Part shown: positions 47,434-59,448 of the stretch, in pieces
How the letters are laid out: each line of letters starts with the position of its first letter
Numbering within the stretch: the first letter of the stretch is position 1
DNA from: Colias croceus
Lineage: Eukaryota; Arthropoda; Insecta; Lepidoptera; Pieridae
Length of the DNA stretch: 64,000 nucleotides
Reading direction: 5' to 3'
Assembly (NCBI RefSeq): GCF_905220415.1
Contig: NC_059552.1
Span: 325,001 to 389,000 of the forward strand
The notes under the pieces: model-generated
Database searches by the model: none
The model's input: the letters and a program-made list of their open reading frames with translations, nothing else
Told to the model about the DNA's origin: nothing
Position numbers and translations under genes: made by a program

Positions 47434-47620
47434 TTATAATTCGATAGAGCCGGCTGCACGCCCGAAAAAACATGACTCATGTGGCGTTACCTCGCTCTGA
47501 GGCGTTCCGTAAGGCTTGAAGTGCAAGCGAGATCGCGGAACGAGCGACAAAGAAGCACAATCGTTGTCACGTTCAACTATCGTCAGTAAACCGACTTTAC
47601 AGACAACCAATTTTTTTAAA
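47434..47620 (-). repeat. SINE-like dispersed repeat, copy 2 (main part)
   Basis: TTATAATTCGATAGAGCCGG, CATGACTCATGTGGCGTTAC and CAACTATCGTCAGTAAACCG match 43010-43195 closely, with a few small deletions. The open frame across it is repeat-derived. Confidence 0.65.
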
Positions 47621-47751
47621 TATAAAAAGTGTCTATCAAGCCTCACTTATTATCTCGAAAGTTGAAAATCTGTTTTACTATTGAAATTTGTCTTTTATTG
47701 AAAAAAACCTTATCAAGTTCTGTGGTTTGAAATACACTTTTATAGCATAAA

Positions 47752-48205
47752 CTAGCTTCCGCCCGCGACTCCGTCCGCACGGATGTCGGTCTTCGCGTGG
47801 ATGGTTTATTTCTCCATTTTGAGTAACTCTGACAATGATATCTTATAAAATATATCTATTGGACCCAAATACGGCTAGGCCTATAATAATACGCAACGTG
47901 TGTTCGCGGTTCTACAGAACAACGTCTATAGATAAAACTGAAAACTTAAGATTAATTGTTTTTCTACGTATTTTTCCAGGATAAAAAGTATCCTATTTTA
48001 CGCCCAGGATAATAAGGTATAATTATACCAAGTTTCATCGAAATCGAACCGGTAGTTTTCACATGATATCTTCACATACAGACAAAAATTTTTTTAATCA
48101 CTTATTTGGGTTTGGTATCGATCCAGTAACACTCCCTGCTATTTAATTTTTCAATATTTTCAATGTACAGAATTGACCCTTCTACAGATTTATTATATGT
48201 ATAGA
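47752..48205 (-). mobile_element. Helitron-like element with GTCT site, copy 5
   Basis: Reversed, it runs A|TCTATACATATAATAAATC to GGCGGAAGCTAG|T. Only about one GTCT unit is present, so the repeat expansion is absent in this copy. Confidence 0.75.
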
Positions 48206-51200
48206 TTACAGACTATAAATAGCCTTAGTGAAAACTAGATAATCAAATATCAATGGAAAAAAAACTTTGAAGCGTTTACTGAAGATTTTGTTATTGTTAT
48301 GAATTCAATTACCTTTTTAATCTATTCAAATGTAAACATTCATTATTTCAATACTCAAATAGAGTTCAAGTATTTTTAAGTTGTCTTAATAATCAGTTAT
48401 TACAAATAAATATTTCTTAACTATCTAAACATCTTTCGAAAAATTGTTTTTACAGATAGTCAACCGTTTATTTCATTTTTTTATTTTGTTTTCAGTTCAA
48501 TTTAAGAAATGATTTTGCGGCTTAGATGTATTATTTGTTTATTGTTGCTTTAAAATAAAATACAAAGCCCGACAAGATCCAGACGATCGCGCCCTGCGGC
48601 GAGGATTGCCTTCAGACTACATCTCATTTTGTTCTCAATTATTTATAACCAATAAAATAAAATTCAGAACAGTTTTTATATTTATGATTTTACATTGACT
48701 TATCTACTAATGTACCATCTTGTAAATTAATATGTAAAATAGCCCCTCGCCCCCGGGTATTCCAGTTATTTATCGTTATTGTGATATGCATTCTTGAAAC
48801 TGCACACAGTGCAATAGAGCCAAGATTTATTAAAATCGGTTCAGTAAATTATGAGTTCATATCGGACAAACGTGACTCGTAACTTAAATATTTACGTAAC
48901 ACAATAACCCTTGATACCTACCTCTTCAATTCAGTAGAACCAGTAGCTATTTTCCCAATTTTAATATGAAATTTATTCTTAAAATGCAGTAAATGCACAT
49001 CACAGATGTAATTGATGTACATTGTACAGTGTACATATAAAAACATTTGACGTCATGACTCTCAACGTTTCGACTAAACACCTTACGCTCTGCTTAGCGG
49101 TTCGCAAAGAAAAGTAGGCCAGTGTGTCGTGACTGACGAAAATCTTGGAAAAATTGCTGCTAATGCCGAAGTAGCTCATTTCTGGAGCCGTGTTTAACGT
49201 TCAGCGCTTATGTGTGCTGTATCGTTTGATTATACCTGTATTTCGCTGTTTCGCATAAACATGTATATGAACGTAGGTTAATAGGGACAATAAGGACATA
49301 AGTGGATAAATTTCAGATATTTCTACTCATAGATTTTCTCATTATTATAATATTTTAAGTGAATACCTACCTGTTAATTAATCAAGTAGGTAATTAGATA
49401 ATATGTTTGTAGTAGGTTTAAATTTATGTTATATTTTGCATAACTATCAAAAATCCTCCTTAAACTTCCATTTCTTTATAAAGCTATGATTCGATGAAGT
49501 ACGAATGCATTTTATGGTGATAAAAAAGTAATAAATCTTTACAAACCACGAATAAGATTGACATCGTAAATCCAAATCAAAAATGTAGTTAATAACACCA
49601 TTGACCCATCATCAAATATGGACGCAATAAACGGACCATGATTTATTAAAACGTGGTAACTCGTAAGGGAGTCGTATGTACGCCGTAAATATTTTATTTG
49701 AGCCTCGGAGTGACTTCAGCTAGTTGTCATAAAGTTTTTATTGTTACTACTAATGGACATTTCAGTGGACGACAAAGTGTTCGGAATGCTGTGTTTTGTG
49801 GGGAATGGTATGTATTATATGGAATAGACATAAGAAGAAAATATACTTGACTCTTAACATACTTGGCGTGAATTATATCGGTATTTTGTAACAATAACTG
49901 CATGCTACAATAACTTTAACAAGTACATACAAAAAAGCTAAACACACAAATCAATAGAACATCAAGAATGATCACTATTCAAAGAAACAGCTTAGAAAAC
50001 ACATAATTTATCTTTTAACGTGCCTTTTACAAATGTGAATTTGTTCAGAATACTTATATAGTTAGTTATATTATGTACTTGATTTAAGGATTTCGCTTCA
50101 CGAGTTACGCGGAGACCGAGCCTATTGGGTATTGCTAAGCTATAAATCTATGTATTAACCCAATTTCAGTCAATTCGGTTGCGTATTTTTGTAAGAAAGA
50201 ATAAACCAACACATCTTTATAATGTTGTATATACAACATTATAAAGATGTGTTGTAGTATAATATTATATGATGACGAGGAAATATTAATTTTATCAGAG
50301 AGCTCTTATGGTCAGGAATTCAATTAATGAAATGAATGGGATTAAGTTTTTGATTATTTTTTTGGGAAATATTTATGTATGAGAAGACAACTACAGGCAG
50401 TATGTTCTTACACAGTATGAAACATACTATAGTTAATCGATGCAAACACGTTCTCTCCGACTCTAGTAAAACATAATATTTATAACACAATAATTATATG
50501 ATATAGGTGCAGAGGCCCTATCCTTTCAAATCAGCAAAGACAAACCAACTCAGTTACCCACTCACATAAAATATCACTACCTAATCGAACTCACAGCAAC
50601 CAGCAGCAGCAGCCACTAACACCAGTTATTTCAAGCACAATGAAAGCCGTCATGACGTACTTCTAACAATCCGCGACATTTAAACTAGCTGAATCATTAA
50701 TCGCTGTGAAAGCACTCACGTAACAATAAAAGACTAGTTTCTAAGTACATAAATCAAGTGGTCCATACATCACATCGTTAATGGTCCCGTAATCTTTGGG
50801 ACGACGTGTCTCTTTATATTTCAGTCTGCCACGAAATATTTGACAGCCTTTGTATTGTGGTCAGCTAAATGTTTCGGCTCTGGAGATATTGATAAATAAC
50901 TTGAGATGTGAATCGAAACATGTACTTTCAGAGCGAATAATTTCTAAGCATTTTTTATTAAGGACTGTTTTAAAAATATAACACATACTTTAATCTCAAT
51001 TAGGGAGAGTTTAAAAGGAATATAATTTTATTTTCATTAGAAACTTTATAATTGAAGTGGTATTCATGGCTCATTAACTGAAATTGTTACAAACTTAAAC
51101 TTTCAAAATACTTAAATTGTAGAGAATTATAACGGTTGTGAGTTTTAATTTGTTTTATTTTTATACAGTATTGTTTTTTACATTACATTCTAATTGACGA

Positions 51201-51788
51201 CTACGACATTGGCCGCGTTAAATAGAAATTTATGCTGACATAATATCGTATTCTTTTGTTAATTTTGATTTGTTTATAATGAAAGTTCCGTCGATTATGC
51301 ATCAGCTACTTCGGCTATTTGCTAGCAATCCAATATATATTTAGTTGCTCATATTGATTAAAAAATACTATGTATAATGTTTTATTGATGTTAAAGAAAA
51401 TTTTGAAATCATCGTTATCAATTATTCAAATCTATCTTTCAATTTAATTCAATTTATACAGTTCTCCCTTAATTATCTGCTACAGCAAAGTATCCATAGT
51501 GATTTAAAACCCGTTTAAATCTAAGTTTCCCTCATGATACACAATAATACATTCTCATACACTGCTAAACGCTTAGGGGCGATCTCAGAATCGTATTTAA
51601 CGGTACATGTATTAACTTAAGAGGATAACACTATTTCACGCCACTCCACTGAATAGCTGAGCTTTGATCTGAAGCACTAATTCTGTAAGAGATCGCAAAC
51701 CTTTGGGGATAAAGTTTAACTTGTATAATTATAGCTTAATTGGCTGTTTAAATTCTAGTGGATGTGTGGGAATGTCACATTATGATTA
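48206..51788. other. AT-rich intergenic DNA
   Basis: It contains the 48-bp palindrome at 50207. No gene was recognised. A diverged repeat relic (TTATTAAAATCGGTTCAGTA) lies near 48830. Confidence 0.5.
50207..50254. repeat. Perfect 48-bp palindrome, no spacer
   Basis: The arm CAACACATCTTTATAATGTT followed by GTAT is mirrored exactly as its reverse complement about the centre 50230/50231. Confidence 0.95.
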
Positions 51789-51970
51789 TCTATACTAATA
51801 TTATAAAGCTGAAGAGTTTGTTTATTTGAACACGCAAACTCAGGAACTACTGGTCTGATTTGAAAAATTATTTCGGTGTTAGATATCCCATTTATCGAGG
51901 AAGGCTATAGGCATCACGCTAAGACCAACAAGAGCGAACCAATGCTGGTGAAACCGCGCGGCACAGCTAG
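51789..51970 (+). mobile_element. Helitron-like non-autonomous element (GCTGAAG family)
   Basis: It starts A|TCTATACTAATATTATAAAG then CTGAAGAG and ends CGCGCGGCACAGCTAG|T. It has GGTCTGATTTGAAAAATTAT and GTGAAACCGCGCGGC. It is one of the cleanest copies of this family. Confidence 0.75.
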
Positions 51971-54900
51971 TTGGAGTATAATGATCGGTGTTATAGTTTC
52001 AGAAATTATTTATTTAACGCATTAGTGCATGTTGCAATGTAAGCCAAGGAGCGCAAGTTAACACTGAATTAGTTTTCTAAGCTTTAACAATTAGATAGAC
52101 GTAAAATAAAAAACCCGATGGCGTGATAGATATTAAACTTTAGTTGTTTTCACATTTAGAATTTACAATTTCATATAAACTATAAACCATACATAAACTT
52201 AACAAAAGAAACCTTTTGCACAGTCGTCGTATTGAATCTAAACAAAATCATAGAAAAGGTTGAACACAAGTGTACCGTCTCTAATTTACTAATCTTTTTG
52301 CAAGACTCAGAAAAACAAAAAGTTTGCTGCTTTAACAAAAACTAGTCTGCAATAGAGGGTACATAGTACTTAACATCTGTTACTGAAAAATAACAATAAT
52401 TAGATATTTAATGATCATGTTTTTACTTTAGCGTTACTTATAAACTTCATTAAACAACATTTTAGCTTAACACTCCTTTTTCACTTGCTTATTTACGTAA
52501 ATGTTTCAAATAACTTCAACTTCAAAAAGGCTTAATTAAGTTAATCAAAGTAAATTATTTTCAAGGCTTCTAGTGCTCATTTTGTAATTACTTTAATATG
52601 AGTCATGTGTAATTTTATGAATATACTTCAACATGGCTCTAATAAAGTGTAATTTTACGCGTAAATCTTTAGCCTTCCATTTATTCAAGCTTACTTTGTA
52701 TCAACGATACTACAATCGAGCCAAAAAGCAATACACTGTAACGATAAAAACTAGTAATCTCTCCCGCTACAAACGCTTTCCTATGACGTTATAAATACCG
52801 TCAATAATGACAGTTTCCGTAGCAGGTGACACTTCTATGTAATGAAAGCGATGTCATCGCATAAAGGCTCACAATGGGCTATTAAAAATAGCGCATCCCC
52901 AATATTACAGAATGTATCATATAACATTTTAGTGCTTATAAGGGAAATGGGAAATTCTGGATCGTGACGCGAATTATGGATAGATGCAGTATGTTGAGTT
53001 AGTGAAGTGTGTGTTGCAGATTTGTTGTTTAGAATTATGAAAAGGCGTTGTTATAGCGGGTATTCATATACCACTATGTACTCATAGAAATATTGTAGCG
53101 TATCATAATAATGATTACTTATAATTGAACATTTACTTATGATTGACATACAAGCAATGTTTTCATGACTTTTAACAAGGATATTTTGCTTGTTTAAAGA
53201 AACATACATCACATATCTCTTTAAGTGCTACGAAAGTGAACAATACTTAACATGTTGCATACACCAAAGAATTTCACTTCTCTTTACTATTATCTATAAA
53301 ATGTCGACTCTATGACGTGGACTGTCTGTGGAAGCCCACATCTGAGACTCGAAACAATCTTCATTGTAAAAACAACTGTATTGTTTGCATTTAAGGTTTC
53401 TATTTGACCACCACACCTCTCTACTTCAAGTTATGGAAAAGTGAATTTTAAAACGTTGCTATTGAGTTGAAACTGTATTAAAAGGTGTCATTTATCTCAA
53501 AGGAGCGATTTGAAAGATGTCACAAAGGCTTTCTTGGCAGAGTTTCATGCTTTTGTTTTAAAATTGTGAATTATTCTTGTAATGTAAGAATCGTGTACTT
53601 GAATTACTCTTGTTTGCATGTTATTTAGATTTTAATGCTACTTTTGCGAAGTGCAAATATTTTAAAAACAATAACATTTTGCGTTTTGTTTCGAAGTAGT
53701 GGAAACTTTTACACGCTTTTGTTCAGCGTAAAAGTTCGTAAATAGCAATGTTTATCAGATTTTGCTGTTATTTTATTTGGTAAAAACTTTGGCAGTTTAT
53801 TTTTGTGAATAATGATTTAAACAGTATATTTATAAATGAATTTTTTATCTCGAGAATGATTAAGTTTCGTAATTTGATTAGACAATTTAAATACTCACTA
53901 TCACAGTACATAAAAACTTACTAAAAAAGTTTTAGTGCGCCAGTCAACGCAAAATAGCGGGTAATAAAACTAAGGCAAATTTAAAATAATTCCTCCGAGG
54001 CCCTCAGCGAAATGGCTCAAACGTAAAAACGATAAATGTTCGCATATAAGTTACAGTTGGATTTGATTGAATTACGCTTACGTCGCAAGTCTGGAGAAGC
54101 AGTAAAAAAGGTTTTATCGCCAGCAGAGGACTGGATTGATGTATCTATTTCACTTGCTCTGATAAACTTTGCGTGTTGGAGATTAGGAGGTTATGTTATG
54201 TGATGTTATGTGTAGCATTTTATGTCAACATAATCTTAAAATAAAAATTATATTGATAGATTATGGGAGAGTTCGTGCAATTTTTATATATATATCGTGT
54301 GAACATATTTTAATCAGAGAGAGTCACCAGATAGGATTGATTGATTTATCAAGCACATATCGATTTTACACTTGTATTTATGTAAATTAAGTTTGCACAA
54401 TACAATATTCATTTACATCCGTATAACATTCTTATACGTGCTTATACGGAGCCCTTATTTAAACAGGGATTGTCTACTACAACTAGAACACGGAGTTTAA
54501 ATACTCAATATATTTGAAATATGTTTAAGTTCTCTTCTGTGCAATTTATATAGCAATACATAACATCACAGTTTAATTAATTATGCGAGCGATCCAGAAA
54601 ACCTTGACGAGATAATTTTCAGTTAAAAACTATGCTCAAGTTAGCGATCAAAGGTGAAAGGGTTGCGCTTTCTCCAGTTAATAACGTTTTCTCAGTTTGC
54701 GCGGGAATGTTATTAAATTGAAGTAGAGGGACGTTGACGGAGCGCCTCTCTGCCTACTCCAGGAGCCTGATTGAAAAATAACATACGGGATTCATTTTCG
54801 AGGGATTATCTGGCTTTGCTTTACTGGCAACTTTAATGAGGGATAGTTGTTTGTTGTTTTGCGAAATGGCGAATGGATTGTAATTAATACGTTGTGCCTC

Positions 54901-55582
54901 ACAACGTAAAATATCATGTTTATTTAATCGTTAGATACACAACAAGTTGTATGTGTATTTTATATTCATGTGGAGTGGGTATTGTTGTATGTAATTCATA
55001 TTTAAATAAAAAAGATATAATTTTTGTTTGGTTGTCTGTAAAGACTAAATTAAAAACTACTGAACCGATTTGTAGTAAATATTCTCAACTATAATATGCT
55101 ACGCATTTACAGGAAAACTTTTTTCCTTGGTTGATCCGTATGAGAGCGGCTGATTTTAATATTTACGAATATTGATTAAAAAAGTATTTAAACTTTGAAT
55201 GAAAACCTTGTTTATCAAAAACTTATCTCAAATTTTAATTGAATAACTATCAGCAGTTTTAATCAAATAACAAATTTGATAGCTTAACATTATAAAATAT
55301 AAATTTTATCGCTGAAACATTAATAGTGTTCAATTTTGGATGTAATCGCTTCACAAATACATATTATTAAAATATCAGAAGTTTCATCAAATAAATATAA
55401 TTAGTGCATTCTGTTACTAAACGTAAATGATAATCAATGACTGCATAACAGCGAATTATAGGGAAATGATTTAAGCGTTATTCCATTACCTATCGATGGA
55501 AATTTATTTATTTTATGCTATAAGTTATTGTTATTATTTTTATATTTGTGACTGAGACAAAACATCTACCAAGTTGGGCATT
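51971..55582. other. AT-rich intergenic DNA
   Basis: No gene, RNA or clear mobile element was recognised. The open frames here are short and lack domain signatures. Confidence 0.5.
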
Positions 55583-55825
55583 AAACTCAAACTCAAACTC
55601 AAACATTCATTTATTCAATTAGACTACTATTTAGTAGCACTTTCGAATCGTCATTACATAATTATTTTAACATTTACCACCGATTCGGAAAGCAGTGATC
55701 TATGGAGAAGAATCGGCAAGAAACTCCATAGTTGCTCTTTTAAAATCATGTCGATATTACATAATATGTAACTTATATCTAAATACATAATATATCATAA
55801 TATACAAAGAACTGTCCTGTGGTTT

Positions 55826-58705
55826 TTACGCGACAACCCTCCATGGGTTTTTATCGTCCATATATTCCTGAATACTGTAGTACGCTCTCTGAACTAGTAC
55901 ATTTTTTATATAAGTTTTAAATTTAGAACTACTAAACTCTCTAATATTATGAGGAATTCTATTGTAAAAGCGTATACCTTGACCCATAAATGAATTTTTA
56001 ACTTTAGCTAATCGGAAAAATGGTATTTCAATTCTATTTCTGTTCCTTGTGCCATAACAGTGTCTATCTCCTACTCTTGTGTGTAAGTCGGCGTTTTTGT
56101 GTACATGCAAAATATTATTAAATATATACTGTGATGGTAGAGTAAGTATACCAGTATTCTTAAAGAGATCTCTTAGTGAGTCCCGAGCACGTAAATTATA
56201 TATAGAGCGAATGGCTCTTTTCTGTAAGATAAATATAGTTTCTATATCTGCTGCCCTGCCCCATAGTAGAATTCCATAGGACATAATACTATGAAAGTAG
56301 CTGAAATAAACCAATCTAGCTGTATCTTCATCGGTGAGATGCCTTACCTTTCGGACTGCATATGCTGCTGAACTGAGCTTACCTGCAGCGGTGTTGACAT
56401 GGGCTCCCCACTGTAGTTTCTCGTCCAATGTTAACCCAAGAAATACAGTCGATTCTGTAGGGTGTAATACCTCCCCGTTCAAGGTAATATTTCTGCTCAA
56501 CTTTTTAACGTTAGGTAGTAAAAAATCAACACAAGTTGTTTTTTTGGCATTTAATAATAAATTATTAGCAGTAAACCAGTCGGATATGTGTAAAAGAGTA
56601 CTGTTCACTTCGTCAACATTTGGGTCATGCCTATCCACATTGAATATTAATGAGGTATCATCTGCAAACAGAACTATTTCACACCTATCCTGTAAATAAT
56701 AAGGTAGATCATTGATATATACCAAGAACAAGAAGGGTCCTAAAATAGATCCTTGTGGAACACCAATGTTAATTGACGCACCGCTAGAACGTTCTCCATT
56801 AACAACTACAGTTTGTATCCTATCATGAAGGTATGAGGCTATGAGGTTCTGAGCTTGTCCTTTAATCCCATAGTGATTAAGTTTACGCAATAAAGTACAA
56901 TGTTCAACGCAGTCAAATGCCTTGGAGAGGTCACAAAATATCCCCAAAGCATTTTTTGAGTTTTCCCATGCCTTATATATATGTGTTAGTAGTGCAACTC
57001 CAGCATCTGTGGTTGAGCGCCCCTTCGTGAAAACAAACTGTTTGGTGTGCAGCAAATTATTAGAAGCAAAGTGACTAGTCAATTGGTTTAATATTAACTT
57101 TTCGAAAACTTTACTTAATGTTGGTAAAATCGAGATAGGTCTATAGTTGTTACAGTCTTCTTGATCACCTTTTTTAAATAGAGGTATAACTTTACTAAAC
57201 TTTAGTAAATTAGGAAATGTACCATAGTCACAACACCTATTAAATATGAAAGCTAAATTGTTTGCAATATTTTCTATTATATTATTAACTAAATTTACGG
57301 ACATTCCCCAAAGATCACAAGTATTTTTTAAATTAAGTGTCTTAAATGCTGTAACAATATCATTAGCAGTTACGTGACGCAATTCAAATAATGTACTGCA
57401 CCCCGCAACATGGTCCCTCAAAAAGGTCTCTGCAAGTATTGAAGACGAATTTAAATTATTAGTAATGCTAGCAGGGACACTACTAAAGAAATCTTCAAAA
57501 GCAAGCGCAACATCAGCATTTTTGTCAATAACCATGCCATTATTTACAAGTTTTATGGTATTACTTGATTTGCTTTTACCCATTTCACCATTAATAATAG
57601 ACCAAACTGTTTTAACTTTATTATCCGAGTCGCGTATTTTATCCCTGATATACAAACGCTTCGCAGTAAAACAAACAATTTTAAAAGTTTTTGAGTAATT
57701 TCTAACATAACTAAGAAAAGATGGATCTTTATTATATTGCTTCATACCATATAACTCATAAAGAACAATCCTACACCTATGTATGCTAGGTGTCGCCCAT
57801 TTACTAAATGGTAAATCCTTGGTAATATTTAAAGATTTAACTTTAAATATTTTTTCAAATTCACTATGAACTAAATTAAAAAGATTTTTAAACATTTCAC
57901 AAGGATTATTATGACAGGATTGATCATTCAGTACGGGCAGGTTTTTATTAATATTATCTCTAAATTTATTAATGCCTTTTTTAGTTATAGGCCTAACATT
58001 AGTTCTTTTAAATTCAGGTAAGCAATCCCATTCAAAAACTACTTTCTGGCCACAGTGATCCGAAGTGAGTGAATTGAGAATATTTTTCTCTAAACAGATG
58101 CAGTCGCAGTATATATTGTCAATACAGGTTGCAGAAGTAGGTGTAATTCGTGTGGGTTCATTAAAAAGTTTATACAGGTTAAATGACTGAAACAAATTAA
58201 CAATTCGTGTTGCCGTTTGTGTTTGTAAAAGTACATCAATATTAAAGTCACCACATACTATAACTTTTTTTTTACTCCTACTTAAACGCTTTAATATTTC
58301 TTCCATGACTGTCTCAAACATATTAAAGTCACTGGAAGGGGGTCTATAAACGCAAACAATAATGTAACGCTCCAGTTCAACACAGGACAGTTCAATGGTC
58401 CGTTCTACAGAAAGACTAACAATGTCAGTTCGTTCTTTGCATTTTACACTATTATGTACAAAAATAAGAGAACCTCCATGAATAGCATATGTCCTGAAGT
58501 ATATACTTTTTAATTTATAATTATCAATATTTATTAACAACTGACATTGTTTAAGCCAATGTTCTGTTACACAAAAAACCTTAATACTATTATGATTTAA
58601 AAACAATTCTATTTCTAATAATTTGCTAGCCAAGCCTTGAATGTTTTGATGTACAATAGAAAAAGTCTGCTTAGCTGTTGTCTTATATACTAGTTTAAAT
58701 CTAGC
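55826..58705 (-). CDS. LINE ORF2: AP-like endonuclease + reverse transcriptase
   Basis: Counting from the TTG at 58631-58633, 935 residues are open. The endonuclease covers about 1-200, with TEHW (23-26), VCVYRPPSS, CGDFN (127-131) and SDH (191-193). Just upstream of that TTG the frame continues with TFSIVHQNIQGL, which contains the conserved QNIQG that opens these endonucleases, so the real protein starts further back. The reverse transcriptase covers about 470-750: KVIPLFKKGDQEDCNNYRPI, GIFCDLSKAFDCV, GVPQGSILGP and the catalytic FADD (656-659). It nicks target DNA and primes reverse transcription of the element RNA. The frame is open from 58705 and has no ATG before the endonuclease motifs; the first Met is at residue 105, which would destroy the domain. 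Expression probably relies on ORF1 (see 58693). ORF2 ends in TAA/TAG-type stop before the 3' UTR, residues NPWRVVA. Confidence 0.92.
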   Translation of the reverse strand, partial: ARFKLVYKTTAKQTFSIVHQNIQGLASKLLEIELFLNHNSIKVFCVTEHWLKQCQLLINIDNYKLKSIYFRTYAIHGGSLIFVHNSVKCKERTDIVSLSVERTIELSCVELERYIIVCVYRPPSSDFNMFETVMEEILKRLSRSKKKVIVCGDFNIDVLLQTQTATRIVNLFQSFNLYKLFNEPTRITPTSATCIDNIYCDCICLEKNILNSLTSDHCGQKVVFEWDCLPEFKRTNVRPITKKGINKFRDNINKNLPVLNDQSCHNNPCEMFKNLFNLVHSEFEKIFKVKSLNITKDLPFSKWATPSIHRCRIVLYELYGMKQYNKDPSFLSYVRNYSKTFKIVCFTAKRLYIRDKIRDSDNKVKTVWSIINGEMGKSKSSNTIKLVNNGMVIDKNADVALAFEDFFSSVPASITNNLNSSSILAETFLRDHVAGCSTLFELRHVTANDIVTAFKTLNLKNTCDLWGMSVNLVNNIIENIANNLAFIFNRCCDYGTFPNLLKFSKVIPLFKKGDQEDCNNYRPISILPTLSKVFEKLILNQLTSHFASNNLLHTKQFVFTKGRSTTDAGVALLTHIYKAWENSKNALGIFCDLSKAFDCVEHCTLLRKLNHYGIKGQAQNLIASYLHDRIQTVVVNGERSSGASINIGVPQGSILGPFLFLVYINDLPYYLQDRCEIVLFADDTSLIFNVDRHDPNVDEVNSTLLHISDWFTANNLLLNAKKTTCVDFLLPNVKKLSRNITLNGEVLHPTESTVFLGLTLDEKLQWGAHVNTAAGKLSSAAYAVRKVRHLTDEDTARLVYFSYFHSIMSYGILLWGRAADIETIFILQKRAIRSIYNLRARDSLRDLFKNTGILTLPSQYIFNNILHVHKNADLHTRVGDRHCYGTRNRNRIEIPFFRLAKVKNSFMGQGIRFYNRIPHNIREFSSSKFKTYIKNVLVQRAYYSIQEYMDDKNPWRVVA
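58628..58676 (-). promoter_or_regulatory. Possible downstream stem for frameshifting
   Basis: AGCTAAGC (58669-58676) can pair with GCTTGGCT (58628-58635), 8 bp with one G-U. It begins 16 nt after the heptamer, longer than the usual 5-9 nt spacer, so it is a weak candidate. Confidence 0.3.
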
Positions 58706-59448
58706 TTAGGGCTAGATTTTCTGTCAACACTAGGTTGGTGTATATAATTACTACTACATAAAATTATAGTAGATCCAGGGTCTGATACCGAACATGTACC
58801 AGACTGGTTAATATTATATGCTATTAACATAGCAAGTTCTCGCTTATATCTAGATGGCAGATACACTGTATTCTTTGTCAAAGTAAAAGATTTAATGCAC
58901 AAATTAATGTCAAAGTAAATAAATGCATCACAATGATGATTTGTTACATTATACAATTTTAAATTCATATTATGAATTAATCTATTTTGTTCTTGTGTCA
59001 AACCAGGTAGGTATGGCAATGTACACAACATAAATTTACATTTAGTCTTACTACTAATTTCCAACATTTTTTGAAATCCTACATCAATATCCTTATTTTT
59101 TACATTTAAACTATCTCCATAAAGTATAATTACAATATTATTCTTATTAAAGCTGAAATGGTCAAGTGATTTGATTATATAATTAAATGAACTGTTAGGA
59201 GTGCAAATATTAGTTACTTTAAGCCCTAAATTGTTGAGCATAGCGCCAAAACCCTGACCAATATTATCTGACAACACAATAATTTCCTGCTCGGAAAGGT
59301 GTTTAGTTTTACTAGTTGAAATTGTTGTCACAGGTTTTACACTATGTATGTCTGTGCAGTCAAGCTTATGGGGCGACATAAAATATCGAATAATGTGCTT
59401 GGTAATTGTTTTATTACATCCCGGTTTTAAAAAAATAATTAATCGCAT
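58690..59448 (-). CDS. LINE ORF1: degenerate SGNH-hydrolase-like protein
   Basis: 252 residues from ATG 59446-59448, with an in-frame TAA directly upstream. IIVLSDNIGQGFGAML (56-71) aligns with SGNH block I, VIILYGDSLN (106-115) with block III, and a C-terminal TLTKNTVYLPSRYKRELAML (189-208) with the block V region (usually ..HLN..G..LLA). The nucleophile and the catalytic His are not evident, so it is probably a structural or RNA-binding version. Esterase-like ORF1 proteins occur in CR1-type LINEs (family knowledge). No CCHC zinc knuckles are seen. The C-terminus (SVDRKSSPKLDLN) overlaps the slippery site for ORF2. The assignment to SGNH is by pattern only. Confidence 0.6.
   Translation of the reverse strand: MRLIIFLKPGCNKTITKHIIRYFMSPHKLDCTDIHSVKPVTTISTSKTKHLSEQEIIVLSDNIGQGFGAMLNNLGLKVTNICTPNSSFNYIIKSLDHFSFNKNNIVIILYGDSLNVKNKDIDVGFQKMLEISSKTKCKFMLCTLPYLPGLTQEQNRLIHNMNLKLYNVTNHHCDAFIYFDINLCIKSFTLTKNTVYLPSRYKRELAMLIAYNINQSGTCSVSDPGSTIILCSSNYIHQPSVDRKSSPKLDLN
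58693..58699 (-). promoter_or_regulatory. Putative -1 ribosomal frameshift heptamer U UUA AAC
   Basis: In the ORF1 frame the last codons read GAT TTA AAC TAG, so T TTA AAC is a canonical X XXY YYZ slippery heptamer followed at once by the stop. Slipping by -1 gives TTT AAA CTA GTA and enters ORF2 exactly. ORF2 has no ATG of its own before the endonuclease. This is inference; function is untested. Confidence 0.7.
58697..58719 (-). promoter_or_regulatory. Stem-loop overlapping the slippery site, upstream side
   Basis: AAATCTAGC-CCTAA-GCTAGATTT is a perfect 9-bp stem with a 5-nt loop. Its 3' arm includes the first bases of the heptamer. Upstream hairpins can modulate frameshifting. Confidence 0.55.

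Noticed and set aside
56079..57698. Several + strand open frames (56079, 56334, 57465)
   Set aside because: They are antisense shadows of LINE ORF2.
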